Source: Rotaria sordida
Taxonomy: Eukaryota; Rotifera; Eurotatoria; Philodinida; Philodinidae
Assembly: GCA_905250125.1 (NCBI GenBank)
Contig: CAJNOL010000066.1
Location: 1 to 64,000 of the forward strand
Reading direction: 5' to 3'
Length of the DNA: 64,000 nucleotides
Part shown: one piece after another, positions 37,901-52,900 of the stretch
Numbering within the stretch: the stretch's first letter is position 1
How the letters are laid out: every line of letters starts with the position of its first letter
Program-made: the position numbers and the translations under genes
Notes under the pieces: model-generated
The model's input: only the letters and a program-made list of their open reading frames with translations
Databases searched by the model: none
Told to the model about the DNA's origin: nothing

Positions 37901-40900
37901 TTATGCTTTCAAATGAGTTCTCTCTATCTCCTATATGACGTACTATTGCGTCGATACAATTTGATGAAACGTAGCATCTCAGAAAAATAGCTGGAAAGCA
38001 TTCTTGAAATTGTTTGTGAAAATTAAAGACATTCTTCGCTTGTAGAGTTGATTCATACGAAGGTGATACTAAGATAAAATAGTAAAATTTACTTACTAAA
38101 ATGAATCAGTTCGACAAAAGTAGCATACTGTTTTGTTCACTTTTCAATGCTCTTTCGAATAATGTATTTAAAAGTTCAAAATTAAATTAAAATTCTCTAT
38201 ACTTATTAACTAATAATAATTAATTTGAATTAGTTATATTCAAAATATAACCCATTCAATTCTGCATTGAATGGTATAGAAACAAAAGTTTACAAAATTT
38301 TTTTTAATAGAGAAAAGTGAATAAAATATGAAATATCTTCTAAACTTTTTTCTGCTGGAAACATTAGTTCCCATCATTAATATTCAAGGCAAATGCCCTA
38401 AAAAAAACTTTTGCTTCATAGACGTGTAGCCTATTTTGAGAGTTATCGAAATCATGAAACAAAAAAAATCCTCTAAACGCTCGTTTATTTATTTAAAATT
38501 TAAAACAAACTGATTTCTTTAGGATCAAAAACGGCGTTATAGTGTTTTAAAAGAATCAAGTTTACCACCAGCATTAATGGCAAAAAAAACTCGAGAATTT
38601 CGTTGTCCACCAAAAGATCAGGTAAATAAACAAAAACAACTCAAACCGACTATTTTATTTATTTGTTTTTTTTTTTGTATTATTAAAATTTGATTTTATT
38701 TAGATGCAAGCTTTAATGGATTTTAAACGTGATTCAGATGAAACAACTTTTGGTCATGAAGATATGCAAGAAGAAATAAAAGATATGTTAAAAAATTTTC
38801 ATTCAACTGTACTTGTTTTACAACAAGTTCTTGAGGTTTGAAATAGATGAAGAAAATTTTTAATTCTCAAACATTTTTTTTTTTTTGTTTTCTATAGACA
38901 AATAATGATCTTTATAAAACATCAAATGTATCGAAAATTAATGAATTAGATCGTAATGAACAAATTTCATTATTTTCACGTTTACTTGAAACTGTTATTC
39001 GACATGCAATTAAAAAGAAGACTGAAGTTAGATTAATAGATAATATTGATAGACAATTAGTATTGAAACCAGGAAGTAAGATGAAAGAAATTTTTGGTTT
39101 TTGATAAAAAAATCATTTGATATGTTTGTTTTTTTTTTTTTTTTTTTGTATTAAAAGAAACTCTTTGTGAAGTTATTAAAGCAACTGTTATTAAATGGGG
39201 ACGACAAACACATATTAATGATCCTAATTTAATAAGAGAAATGTTCAAATTAATTTATAATCAATATGATGGAATTGGAGAGGTAATGTTTATGAATTCT
39301 ATCAATATCGTTTTAATTTGGAGCCTATGAAAATAGAATTATAGGTCTTGATATGGACTTCTTCTTCCTATATTTTATGTCGCGTCTGCAAATATTTTGA
39401 AGTGTTGTCGGAAACCTGACAGTTGTGTATTAGAAGGCAGCTTTTCTCAGTTATTTTCTGCCTGACAAGGTTTTTAGCATCACCTCTACTTCTAAGACTT
39501 CTTGAGAGTGTCCTGAATGGAATTATTTTAAAAAAATCGTCTATCTCAGATATGAATTTGATGATTTCATGAAATAACTTATGATTTTGAATTTATGAGT
39601 ATTGTGTCATCAAAATTCTATGAAACTTGAGAAAGAGAAATAGATTTACGTTCCCAAAATATTCTTGTCGAATATTTTCAGTTGTTTAAAAAGAACAAAT
39701 TTAAATGATAATAGTATATTTATGACGTAGAACAGTAATTGATTAAAACAAGCTACAAGAAGGAATACAAAAGTATTTTCGTTAAATATTTCAAGGTTAG
39801 TCCAGTTTGTCGAGTATAGCATTGCAAATGCTATTAAATTAGTCTTAGTAAAGCGCCATCTGCCTACAAAAACGTTTCTCAAGATGTCAAATATGAATGA
39901 TCAAGATTAATCTCTAGAAATCATTTTCAGTTTTCGTCGACGTTTAAGAGCATGATCATTATATACTCTGTAACCATCCCGTTGTCTCATATTAACAAAT
40001 TCATATTTCGTCCACTCATAATATCATGATATATGTGTGTAAGCCATTTTTCAGTAACATCAACACCCTAACAAACTGTGACAGGCATTATTGATATATG
40101 ATAAAAGAACGTACTCAGATCAATGTTTCCGGCAGGAAAGACGCCGCTTGCAGCCAGAAAATACTCGGAACTTGGAAGCAGAAATCCGGTGGTTACATCC
40201 GATTGCTGGCTTTCTCCGAATATGGATAAATCGGGTCATCGGAATCCTGCTTCTAAGTTCCTATCATTTTCCAACCATGCCTCATCCACCTGGGTGTATA
40301 TCAATCTCCTTGTGATTAGTAACAGTAGCCACATCGTATTTCACATTTTAATCCTGCAGGAATTGTGCTAACAACTTTTCTCTTTAGATTTCTCGATCTC
40401 TCGAACGAACTTATATAATAAATGAAAAATCAGTACCTGATATAACATCCTTATTACGTAAATTAAGTATTGTTCGTGCACTTCTTACTGTTCAAATGGA
40501 TGCTGATGAAGAAGGAATCATGATATCATCTTTAAAGTAAGTTGTAATATTGATTAAAATACAAAAAATTAAAAAAAAAATTCAATATATATATTTATTT
40601 ATTTAGCGATATAATGGATAATCGTGTATTTTATCAACATCCAGATTTAATGCGTTCACTTTGTGTACATGAAACAATTATGGCTATAATGGTTAATCGT
40701 TTAAATAAAAGTAAACAAGAACAAACATCAATGTCATCAATAAATGATATGGATGGTCTTACACAAATAAATGAAGCTGGTGAAAATCAAGAAATTCATC
40801 CACCTAAAGTAATAATTAAATTAAATATTTATATAATAAAAATAAAAACAAAACAAAACGACATAAATTAAATATTTTAGGAAGATAAAGTTGAACTTGT

Positions 40901-43900
40901 AACAACATGTTGTAAATTTTTATCATATTTTTGTCGTACATCACGTCATAATCAACGTGCAATGTTTGAACATTTAAGTTATTTATTAGAAAATAGTTCA
41001 ATGTTACTTTGTATGTTGATTAAAAAAATAATTTAGTTAAATAGATTTTTCTTTTGTTTTCGAAATTTATTATTTTAGCTCGTCCATCACTTCGTGGTTC
41101 AGCACCATTAGATGTAGCTTCAGCTAGTGTAATGGATAATAATGAATTAGCATTAGCTTTACGTGAATCACATTTAGAAAAAATAGCATCATATTTATCA
41201 CGTTGTGGTACAACAAGAAATGAAGAATTATTTCTCCAAGGTTATCATGATATTGGTTGGGATCCTGTTGATGGTGAACGGTTTGTTTTATTTTTATGTA
41301 AATTATTATTTTGACTTCATATATATTTTTTTTGTAATTAGATTTCTTGATTTTTTGAAATTTTGTGTTTGGGTTAATGGTAAAATTTTTATTAAAAAAA
41401 GAAACGAAATTTTCTTATGTTTAATAAATGATTTTTTGATTTTAGGTGATACAGTTGAAGAAAATGCTGATTTAGTTGTACGTCTCCTTATACGTCGTCC
41501 AGATTGTTTAGGTCCAGCATTGAGAGGTGAAGGTGGTGGTTTACTTAAAGCAATACGTGAAGGTATTGCACAATCACTTTATATTGCTCGACGACAAAAT
41601 CCTGATGATCCTGTTATACAAGCAGCTTATCAAGAAATAATTGAAGATGAAAGCATGCATAATTTAAATGAAGAATAGTAAGTTAATAGGAATTTCTTTT
41701 TTTGTCTTCTGAAGTTTTAAAATTTATCAGATATTTTTTTATTCATTAAAAGTATTCATTCTTGTTTTCAAACTATTTCGAGTAGTTTTCCTTCGATGAC
41801 ATAAATAACTTGAAGGTAGATGTGAAATACATTGTATATAGAAGACAGTCGAAAGAGTGTGATTTTGCATCAGTGTCTTCTCTCTACCGGAATGCCCACA
41901 CTCACATCTATCAGTCGCCTACAGTTAATCAAATTTTGAGAGAACGATTAACTTAACATTAGGAGAACAGAAAAAAAAAATCATTCAGCGTCAAAATGTT
42001 GTATTACAAAATGATCAGCGTCAAAAACTGATTTTGCGAAGACTGTTAAGTCCTACTTTCGACCATATATTTAACCCTTTGAGTACCAGCGTAACGTACT
42101 GTGTTTTCAGTTTCTTAATTTTTGAGTAACTTGCAAACGCGAAATGATATCGAACTGCGGTTTTCTCAATGACATAGAAGAGACTTCAATGTATAAATCT
42201 ACATAAGAGTCATCATCCTAATGAATTCACTCAAATAGTAAGCCTAATGGGTTTTTGAAACACCACCTCTATTATAAAAAGAAGGAGAGCGGATAATACC
42301 CTTTTGCGGTTCCTAAAATATTTCGATTTTTCGTCTTGGAATCAAGTGAGGAATGGCTCAATGGATGATTTGACGACAGTTCTCAAACAAATTTTGATCT
42401 ATACCCGTACTCTTCCATCGAGATGATCAAAATACTCACCGTGGGAAGTACGGACATGGGTCGAAAACTTTTCTATCAATAATAAGACTTCAAATTATTT
42501 TATCTTTGCATATGCAACTATGATAGAATAATCTTTCTATGAAATATTTTACTTGAGTTCTGTTACACATACACTAAATATTTTTACAGCAATCGTTGGA
42601 TACCAAAGAATCTTACCGAAGCGTAAGTGTAAATTCACACATTTAATTACACCAGACCTTCTAGAAATCTAAATATTAACCTTTCGTCATTAATTTCGTT
42701 TCTTCTTCATTTTTTTATATGTTGTAGTATAAATGCATGAATATATATGTATATATTAAATGTTTATTCATTGTTGTTATTATTTAAATGTTTCTATATT
42801 GTTCATATAGATTTTTTATTTTATTAATATAATTTTAGTGATCGTCTTCAAGTTCGTTTACCATATGAAGATGATGAAGAATATATCGATTTAGGTGCAG
42901 CTGAATTATCATTTTATGCTATTTTGGTTGAACTATTAGGTCGATGTGCACCATCGGAAGAAACAATTAAAATGGGAAAACCAAATGCTATACGAGCTAA
43001 ATCAATTCTTAAAAGTCTTGTTTCAATGCATGATTTAGAAGGTGTTCTTGGTCTAAAATTTCTTTTACCAAGTATGTTAATCATTTCATATATATATATA
43101 TGTATATATATACACAATGACTTCGAAAATTATTCAATCAGGTTTTCGTTTTCTACTGATGTAAATACTAAGAAGAATCCAAATAGGAAATAAAATTCTG
43201 AATTTAAATTATAATTTGAATTATTCTTAGTGTTTATGGTAGCAGAAAAAATAAAACTGATTGAATAATTTTGCAAAATTACTGTATAAATATTAAATAA
43301 ATAAATTTTTGTATTAAGATGAAAATTCAATGCCGCCTGGTCTTCAACCAGCACATAAAATGTCTATAATATTATTTCTTGAACGTGTCTATGGTATTCC
43401 TGATCAGGAAACACTTTTTCGTCTTATTGAAGATGCATTTCTTCCTGATATTCGTTCAGCTACTATTCTTGATATGGTTAAAACTAATTTTTTTCAAAAA
43501 TAAATATTTTAAAATAAAATTATTTTTTTTTATTAGGCGGCTATAGCAGAAAGTGATATGGCATTAGCATTAAATCGTTATTTATGTAATAGTGTGATAC
43601 CATTAATGACATCACATGTACAATATTTTGATGATTGTGATCATCGATCATCACTTCTTGAATCTATATTACATACGGTTTATCGTTTATCAAAATGTCG
43701 TTCATTAACTAAAAATCAACTTGGTACTATTTGTGACTTTTTACTTGCATTTGCAAAGTAAGTTTTGTTATTTTTTTAAGAGAGATAAAAAAAAAATAAT
43801 GAACAAAAAAAAATTTAATTTTTATTTAGTCAATTAAAACCATCAATGATGACACCATTATTAAAAAAACTTGTTCATGATGTACCAGCATTAACTGATC

Positions 43901-46900
43901 AAACTATAGTACCATTAAGAGTATGTTAAAAAATGATTTAAGTTCGTTATTTTTTAATGTTGTTTTTTTTTATATTTAGATGCTTACTCAATGGTATGAA
44001 CGATGTAGTCGATATTATAGCGTGGCTGCTACCGAAGAAGAAAAACGTTTAACCATGATGCTCTTTCAAAAGATTTTCGATGCACTTGCATCTCGAGTAT
44101 GTCTTATTAAATTTATTTGATGATCTATAAAATAAATATTCATTTGATTATAGGCATATGATCCTGAATTATTTGGTAAAGCACTTCCATGTTTATCTGG
44201 TAGGTTGAATTTATTAATTAATAAAAGAATTTTGTACATATGTGTATTTTTTCTTTCAAATAGCTATTGGTAGTGCTTTATCACCTGATTATTCATATTC
44301 AATAAATCAGCAAGATCATTTGGATCATGAACGAGAAAAAGCTGAAATGTCACGTATTTATGAACCAAATCCAACTGATACATCAAAGTTAGTTTTGATT
44401 TGCCCTCCTCCCCCCACTCGTAGGCTGTGCCAGACGTTGTTGATACACAATCACAGATCTTATTTCAATAACATGCGGTTATAATATGGGTCATTGAATG
44501 CAAAATGGATCATACCCACCTTTCATTTGACTTTGATTTTTACAAAGGTTATTTTTTTTTAATAAATTCCTATAGCATAGACATATGTAAAAATAGTGCA
44601 TCTTTCAGTTAATGATTAATTAAAATTAATTGACCAAATAAATCCAATTAAGTTTTCTAGAGATCCTATTAAGTTTCGAAACAAAAATTTTATTCTTATC
44701 ATCATCTAGAGAATCTGAAGAAGGATTTGTACTGTTCAAAATTGATTTTGAACTTCTCATTCTGTTATGAGAAGATTTTTTTCGTTTGTATATTTGTACT
44801 CAGACATATCGATAACGCTAGTTTTTTACTGGTAATTTCTCTGAATAACAGTCTTTAGCAGTGATTTTTTCAGAGTATCTAAAATAACTTAACATACATT
44901 TAAGATTTAACTCTAGGAATGTTCATCATCCCGAAATACGCGTGTTTTAATTTTGCGAAGTCATGTCACTAACGAATAATTATGTCCATATATGAACTAC
45001 TCTTACTTATTGCATTTCTGAAGAGAATAATGAAGAAATGTGTCCCAAAATAGATAAAATAGACTGATTTCTCTGTGATTAATAACAGCAACTATATTGT
45101 CTTTCACATTTTAATCCTGTAGGGATTACACTTAACAGTTTTATAATAAAGTAGACTAATAAATATTGTTTTAGTGTTGTATTAAGTCCGGAACTTGAAG
45201 AATTTGTTAAAGCTTATGCTGAAAGCGTTCATGATCAATGGTCTTATGCTAAAGTAAATTGATAATAGAAGTTCTTTTCTTTTTTTTTAATAAAAATTAT
45301 ATTTCCTATTAAGATTGAACAAGGTTGGATTTATGGTGAACAAATAAATGATAAATATCGACAGCATCCTAATTTAAAACCCTATAAAATTCTTGATCGA
45401 AAGGTAAATTATTCATTTTCTTTTATCATTTGTTGTTTATATTTTAAGTTTTTTTTCTTTTTTTTTATTTAGGATGCTGCTAAACTAGAAGAACCAATTC
45501 GTGAAGCATTAAAATCTATTGAAAAATTACAATTTCATTTAGAAAAAACTGACGCAGGTATAACACGTATTGCAACAAAACCATTATCAAGAAAAAAGCA
45601 AAAAGTATTATTTTAATTTGATAATAATTTAATAAAATATTTATTAAAGGATAAAAATGCACCGGATTATATACCAAAAGCAATGGATTTTACAAGTGTT
45701 ACAATGAATCGTGAGATGCAGGTAATGAAACTAATTTAATTTAGACATTTTTTTAGAAAAAAATTTTTTATTACAAATATTAGTTTGGATCTATATGAAA
45801 AGTTTATTGATGAATCATGAAAGATTCTAGTTTTTGTTCATGAAATAATAGAAAAGAATTGTTCAAGAATTCAAATAAACTTTCTTAATAACATTCGTCA
45901 AATATTCTCTCGAATAAAGATTAACCAATCTTTTCTTTTGATTGCAAATTCGAATAATATAGTTTTTTCATAATTATACATAGAATCGATATCGCTTAAT
46001 TATGAATAAAAGCCAAACTGAATGCTGCATTCTTTATGCATAAGATAATTATAAATCACCCATATCATAATAATCATATTTACTTTACGATTTTTTTGAA
46101 AATTAATGAATGACTAACTTTAATCAACATTTCGTAAAGAATTTTAGAGATTTTCTTGAGTTTTAAAGAATTTCCTTAGGAGCGAAATACGAGACTAACG
46201 ACTAAAGTAAACCTTTGTATACAATATCGGCTACTAATGTATTCATACGAGCCTCTTAAAATTGAAGAGACGGATGAATTTTCCATTTTTCTCTCGCATA
46301 AATAGAAAAATATAATTTATTTTATATTCTAATACTTTCCAAGTGAATGATATTACAGCTGGCTCTGTTTGGGAGATTCAGAAAAATGGTAGGAAGATCG
46401 AAGCACGAATACAATGTCCAAATTTTCTCGCTTCCAGCGAGAAACGATCGTCGAGCACAATCATCATAATACTGCTTCCAGGCTCCTATCATTTTCCGGT
46501 CAGAAAATCGCGAAGCTGGAAACATTTGTTTGAATTACTAATGAAACTGCTATTGCCATTAATATAAATAAAAAAAAAACTTAATTAATTTTGTCAGATA
46601 AAACTTACCGTATCATTTTTCTTGAAATCTCACGGTTAATTGCCAAACGTAATACGATTTTTACATCTAGATTTTCTCTTCTGGATGATTTCCAGTATTG
46701 GCACGACTAACTATTTCCAAATATAATGTGCTTCATTGATTTTTGAATAACTTTCGGTAGGAAAATCAGAGAGACTTGTGCTTTTCACTAGTCAAGAGAG
46801 AAAATCTGAAGCGATCAAAGTATATCGAAATTCAATTGGCCAGCGATTGATTAATCAAATGAGTTCTAAGTGAAGATTTTCGCAAACGATATTCTGAAGT

Positions 46901-49900
46901 TATTTCTCTTTCGATCTACGCAAAGCTAACATTCGTAGCTTGTTCTGTTCGAAAGTTATAAGGCTTTGTCGGAGGCTCTCGATTTCAGCCAATTGACCTA
47001 TGATCATTCGTAAAAGCAGCTAGGCATAGGTAATTCACCATGCTGAGTCGGATGGTGATATTTATTTTTAAGTTTGAACTAATCTAGCACTGTTATCGCA
47101 ATATTTCTAAAACATCGACTCCTTCGTCACATGGAAGCTGATTATGAAACTACAGAAATATTTAGATAACGGTGCCAGATCATTACGAATTTAAAACAAA
47201 TATCATGATCCAACTCAATATGATGAATTACCTCTGTCTAGCTGCTCTTTCAGGTGATCATAGATCGATTGACTTAAGTCTGAAGTCTCAAAAAAAGTCT
47301 TGTAACTATAGAACGAAACAAGCTAGGAATGTTGGCCTTGCGTAGATCGAAGGAGAAATAACTTTAGAATATCGTTTTCTAAAATCTCCACCAAGAACTC
47401 ACCTGATCGTTCAATCATTGACCAATCAACGTTCGATGCACTGCTATCATTCGGAGTCTTTCCTATTTTAATAGTGAAAACTACACGTCTCTGTGATGTA
47501 CTTATCAAAATTTATTCAAAACATAGTAGATAACATATTGTACATTGTGTTGATGTTTTTTCTTTCAGGAATTATCTGAAGCTTTAGCTCAGAATGCACA
47601 TGAAATCTGGGCAAAACAAATGAAAAATCGTCTTGCAGCAATTGGTACATATTCATTTCAAGATTTTCTTCTAATCTATCATATTCTTTAGGTGGTGGTC
47701 TTCATTCACGACTTGTTCCCTATGATTTATTAACAGATAAAGAAAAACAAAAAGATTTAAAATTTTATCAAGATCTTGTTAAATATCTTAATATATTTGG
47801 TTATCGTGCTGTCAAGTAAAATAAAAAACGAAATAAATAAAATTCAATATATATATATATTCTATTTGATTTATTTAGAAAAACTCGTGAAGATGAAACA
47901 GCAACTAGTGCAATAGCTGCACTTATTCCACCACCACCAACATTAACAACAAGTGGTATATCTCAAACAAATGAAAAACGTTTTGCTTATAGTTTATTAG
48001 AAAAATTACTTGAATATGTTGAACGTGCATCATCAACAATGCAAAATTATAAAGAAAGTTCAAAATTTTCATTACATGAAAGTTATCGTTTAACAACAAA
48101 AGATGTAAAATTTTTTGGCAAAGTAAAAGAAAAAAAAAATAAAAGTTGAAAAACAACAAATTATGTTTTTTTTTTTAAATAAATTTATTTAGGTTGTTTT
48201 ACCACTTGTTGAAAAATATTTTCAAGCACATAGAGATTATTTTATAACACCATCATCATTAAAAACTGGTACTGGTTATGCAACAGTTAAAGAAAAAGAA
48301 ATGAGTTGTAGTTTATTTTGTAAATTGGCATTTTTACTTCGACAAAAATTTAGTGCATTTGGTAATGAAGTTAATATATCTGTTCGTTGTCTTAAAGTAC
48401 TTGTACGTGCAATTGATGTTAGGTAATATTTGATGAAATTTTATTTGAAGATTTTTTTAATTATTTACTTTTTTTTGTTTTCTTTAAATTTTAGTTCGGT
48501 TATGAAAAATAGTCAAGAAATGGTTCGTGCTTCATTATTACCATTGTTTAATAATATTGCTGAAGATCTTAATCAAACTGTACAAAATCTTGAACAACGA
48601 CGTTTTAGTCATATTAAAGGAACTTTACAACGTGGTACAACAAGTCTTGCATATGTACATATGGTACTTTTACCAGTACTTTCATCAATGCTTGATCACT
48701 TAGGAAAGAATAATTATGGTGTTGATGTTTTTGGTAAGATTTTATGATAGGCATATATATCTCTTTTCTTTTTTTTATGATGAGATTATGTAGATAATCG
48801 AACTGGAGAAAAGATTAATTCTCTTAATCTTATGAGAAAATCTCCTCAATTGTCTTTCCTTTCGATTTCAATGATTGAGACAAAAAGAAATATTCAATAA
48901 TGAAGAAATTTTCTTATTAGTGATCCTTACAGATTTTGTAAGCATCTTTCTAATATCAATCGAACTATTCGATAAGATCTACTTAATGAAATCTTATAAA
49001 TCTCAAAATATTTTCTCATTCATAACAAATTCTTTGTTATACTCAAAAAATTTTTCTTTATTAGAAAATGAAATTCAATTAGCTGGTTATAAAATTCTAA
49101 ATGCTCTTTGGGTTATTGGTACTCAAGGAACAAAATTTGTTGATCGGTATATTTTTTCTTGTTTGTTATGTATATATATATATATATACTAATTCATTTT
49201 TATAGAGAATGGATTATTGAAGAACTCAATCGTCATCGTCCATTACTTGGTGATTGTCTAAGTTCATTTGCATCTTGTTTTCCAGTTGCATTTTTTGAAC
49301 CTGAATTTAATGCAAATAATAAACATGCATCAAATGTTTCACAATTATCACCTGAAGCTAATGGTAAAATTTCTTTTGTTTTTCTTGTAATATAAAAACA
49401 TTATTGTTTTTTTTTAATCTTCATTTAAAATAGATGTTATGACAAATGTATCAAGAACAATTCCTCATTTAACTAAAGTTATATCAGATATTGAAGAACA
49501 TGCAGAATCACGAGCAACATATGAAGATGCACCTTATGTTGTTGAAGTTATTCTTCCATGTGTTTGTTCTTATTTACCATATTGGTGGTCTGTTGGACCA
49601 CAAAAAACTAAACAATCAACTGAGTATATTAGTTTTTCTTATATTATATCGTAAAATATTTTATTTGTTTTGTGAAACACGATCCATAAAGAGTATTGAA
49701 CTATAGAGGTAGAAATTTGAATCTATAAATCATGACAAACATTACTAATATACGATCGAAATGTCTCTCAAAATAGATAGAATAAAACAATTTCCCTATG
49801 ATTAGCAATACCAGTTACATCGTGTTTCACATATTAATCCCGTACGGATTATGCTAATAGTTTTGTCTGTTTTTTTTGTTTTAGGCCTAAAGTAACAAAT

Positions 49901-52900
49901 GTTACAGCCGATCATATGAATTCTGTATTAGGTAGTGTATTAAAATTAATTAATAATAATATTGATGCAAGTGAAGCTCCATGGATGAAACGTATTGCAG
50001 GTAAAAAATAGAATTTTTCGAAAAATTGTTAATCTATTTTGTATTTCGTTTGTTTTTAAAGTATATACACAAGCAATAATTCTTAATTCATCTACAAGTC
50101 TTTTAGAACCATATTTTTTACCTGTATCGGAACGTTTAAAAGTTAAATGTGAAGATTTGTATGCACAAGAACAATCACTTAAACATGCTACTCGTTTAGA
50201 ATCATCAGAACGTGAAGATCTTGAATCAAATTTAATGAAGGTAAATTTGAAATTAAAAACAAAAATATCATTCAAGGACATTCCTTTCTATTTCATGACT
50301 CAAAATTTCTCTAGCCTAGTGTACATTCAATAGAACTGAAATTTTACATTTGTCGAAAAATAAATCTTTTTTGAAAAATTTTCATTTTAGAATTATGAAA
50401 TTCTTGTTCGTGATGTTTATGCATTTGGACCATTATTAATAAAATATGTTGATATTCATCGATCATATTGGCTTAAAAATGGTGATATACATGCTGATCA
50501 ATTATATAGTAATATGGCTGAAGTATTTTCAACTTGGTGTAAATCAAAAGTAAATTTTAAAAAAATCGAAAATTAAAATAATTCTTATTTAAATATTATT
50601 TTTAGTATTTTAAACGTGAAGAACTTAATTTTGTAACACAACACGAAATAGATAATACAAGTATGTTAATGCCAAGTGGTACAAATCAAACAACAAATGC
50701 AACAACATCAGATACAACAGCGAAAAGTTTTGCTGATACATCAAGCGGCGGTGGAACATTAGGTGGAAAATTAAAACGAAGAAAACGTCGATTAGATAAA
50801 GAAAAATTTACATCATTAAGTGTAGCTTGTATTAAACGTTTATTGCCTATTGGTATGAATACATTTGGTGGACGAGAACAAGAACTTGTTCAATTAGCTA
50901 AACATAAAATGATTGAAGTAAGAAATTCTTTGATATACATTCTTTAATTGTTTTGGATGAGTTTTTTTTGTCTACTAAGTTTCTATGATTTGATATAATT
51001 AGTTCGAAGAAATAATATGTAAAAGAATTGAATTCATGAATGATTTATGGAAATGATGATTAGAGATGTAAGCCGATGAAGTAATTGAGAAGAAATCTGA
51101 CTAGAATGTCGATGAAAACTGATCTGAGATGATAGAAGTTTTCAAAAAATGCAGTATTTATGTTTATTTCCCAGTGGTAACAGTCTAACCATTAGAGAAT
51201 TGATTGATAGATCTATACCTCTAATAGCGATTGTTCAAGTTGAGAAAACGTGGCCAGAATATTTTTAGAGATGTTTTTGCAAAGACTTATAAATTACATA
51301 TTATTTCATTAGATTCAAATATACAAACGATATAAATCAGGATATTATCAAAAATATAAATATTGTTCTAGGATCTGAAATCAATTATTTCTGTATTAGG
51401 AAGACTATTTCTATAAACTCATATGTTTGGAGAAAGTCTTTGCACAACATGTCTATTCAGTTTTCGTACACTTTAAAGACATTACAGAGAAGCAAAAGTA
51501 CTCAACTAGAATGAGAATTCCATGCTCTTTCAGAATATATATTCAGAATTTTTCTTTAACATACAACTGGTTAGCTGTAAGCAAGTATTTGAAAAGGTTA
51601 CAAATGCTGTTTGCATTAAGCAAAATAGACTTTTTTCTGTCATTCAGAATTTTTCTGAATGTTATTTTCAAATATCTTTGACTTTCTGTTGTTGTAAAGG
51701 ATTTACTTTCTCACAACATCATGGTTGACAATAACCTAGAACACATAAGAATCGCAAACTTTAAACATTTTTCAAACACCTATTCTTTTCACGTGAGAAA
51801 GCCACCTGTATAAATACCAAACTACCGATGATTGATTGTCAGGAATACTGCCGATATAGCGCACATTATACCGAATGCTTTACGACAGTTTTTCGTTCGA
51901 TCTGAATCTCTTGGGATATGTGAAAGGATAAGTAAATTGGATATTTTGTAGATCAAATGTCGCTCTTAGGGAGCTGTGGATCCGTTCAGACCCCGACCCG
52001 GCCGGATCCAAAGTTTTATTTTTTTTTGTCGGGTCCGGTTATACGTTTTTGTGGGCCCATTGCTTTCCAGATGAGAAATACAGCAACAAGATATAACTGT
52101 AAGTTGAGTTTTTTTTTCTGAGAGTAGCGAATAAATAGCTGAAACCTTGATTCTTTGCTTGTTCATGTACACGAAGAGTGCCAAGTATTGGCAGAAAATA
52201 CCTGGGGTTTAAACCCAGACGGGCCCACAAAAGTGCGGATTCGCAACTCCTTACCCGCTCTACAAACTAATATATGATATTTTTAATCAAAATACTATAG
52301 ATGGCTACATGAAAAATCCTGTACAGACTTCAATTCAGTCTCCATCGAAGATTGTAATATAGGGAATCCAAGAAAAAAGAAGGATTTCTAAAACGATTTT
52401 AGAAACTTTTCAAGAGTTATTTCAAATCTCGAGTTTGAATCTGAGAGATATTTATCAATCATTGTTTTGTACTTGATTAATTTCAGAATGAGATAAAAAT
52501 GAATAAGAAAATTTGAATGCGAGTTTGATTTCTAGTTCTATATCGAAATGAAATTTTATAAGGAGTGTATAATTGATTTTTTTTTTTGTTTTTGTTTTCT
52601 TAAGATGAAAATTGCACATGATGAAAAAATTGAAAATCCAACGGAAGAACAAATGATTTTAGATTTAACGGTTTGTTTTTTTAAATATACATGTCTTTCA
52701 TTTTATATGTATTTTTCTTAAATTTATTTAAATACAGAATGATCAAGAAGAAAATATTGAAGAATTTCTTCGTGATATTTTCTTTGCTCAAGAACAGGTA
52801 TCTCTTTTTTTTTGAATCTCTTTTGTTTTTTATTTCTTAAAAATCTTATTTAACAGGGAGAAATAGTTAATAAAAATAATTGGCAAAGTGCATTATATCG

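Larger units (their letters stand above)
47569..50917 (+). other. RyR: RyR exons 54-65: RyR repeat 4 and bridging solenoid
   Basis: Exons 47569-47644, 47692-47815, 47879-48122, 48193-48422, 48495-48733, 49065-49146, 49206-49363, 49434-49623, 49885-50000, 50062-50240, 50391-50549, 50606-50917; model residues 3044-3746. Blocks: [72 protein letters not shown] and [13 protein letters not shown]. The 47 bp intron at 47645-47691 is among the shortest in the gene. Confidence 0.92.
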
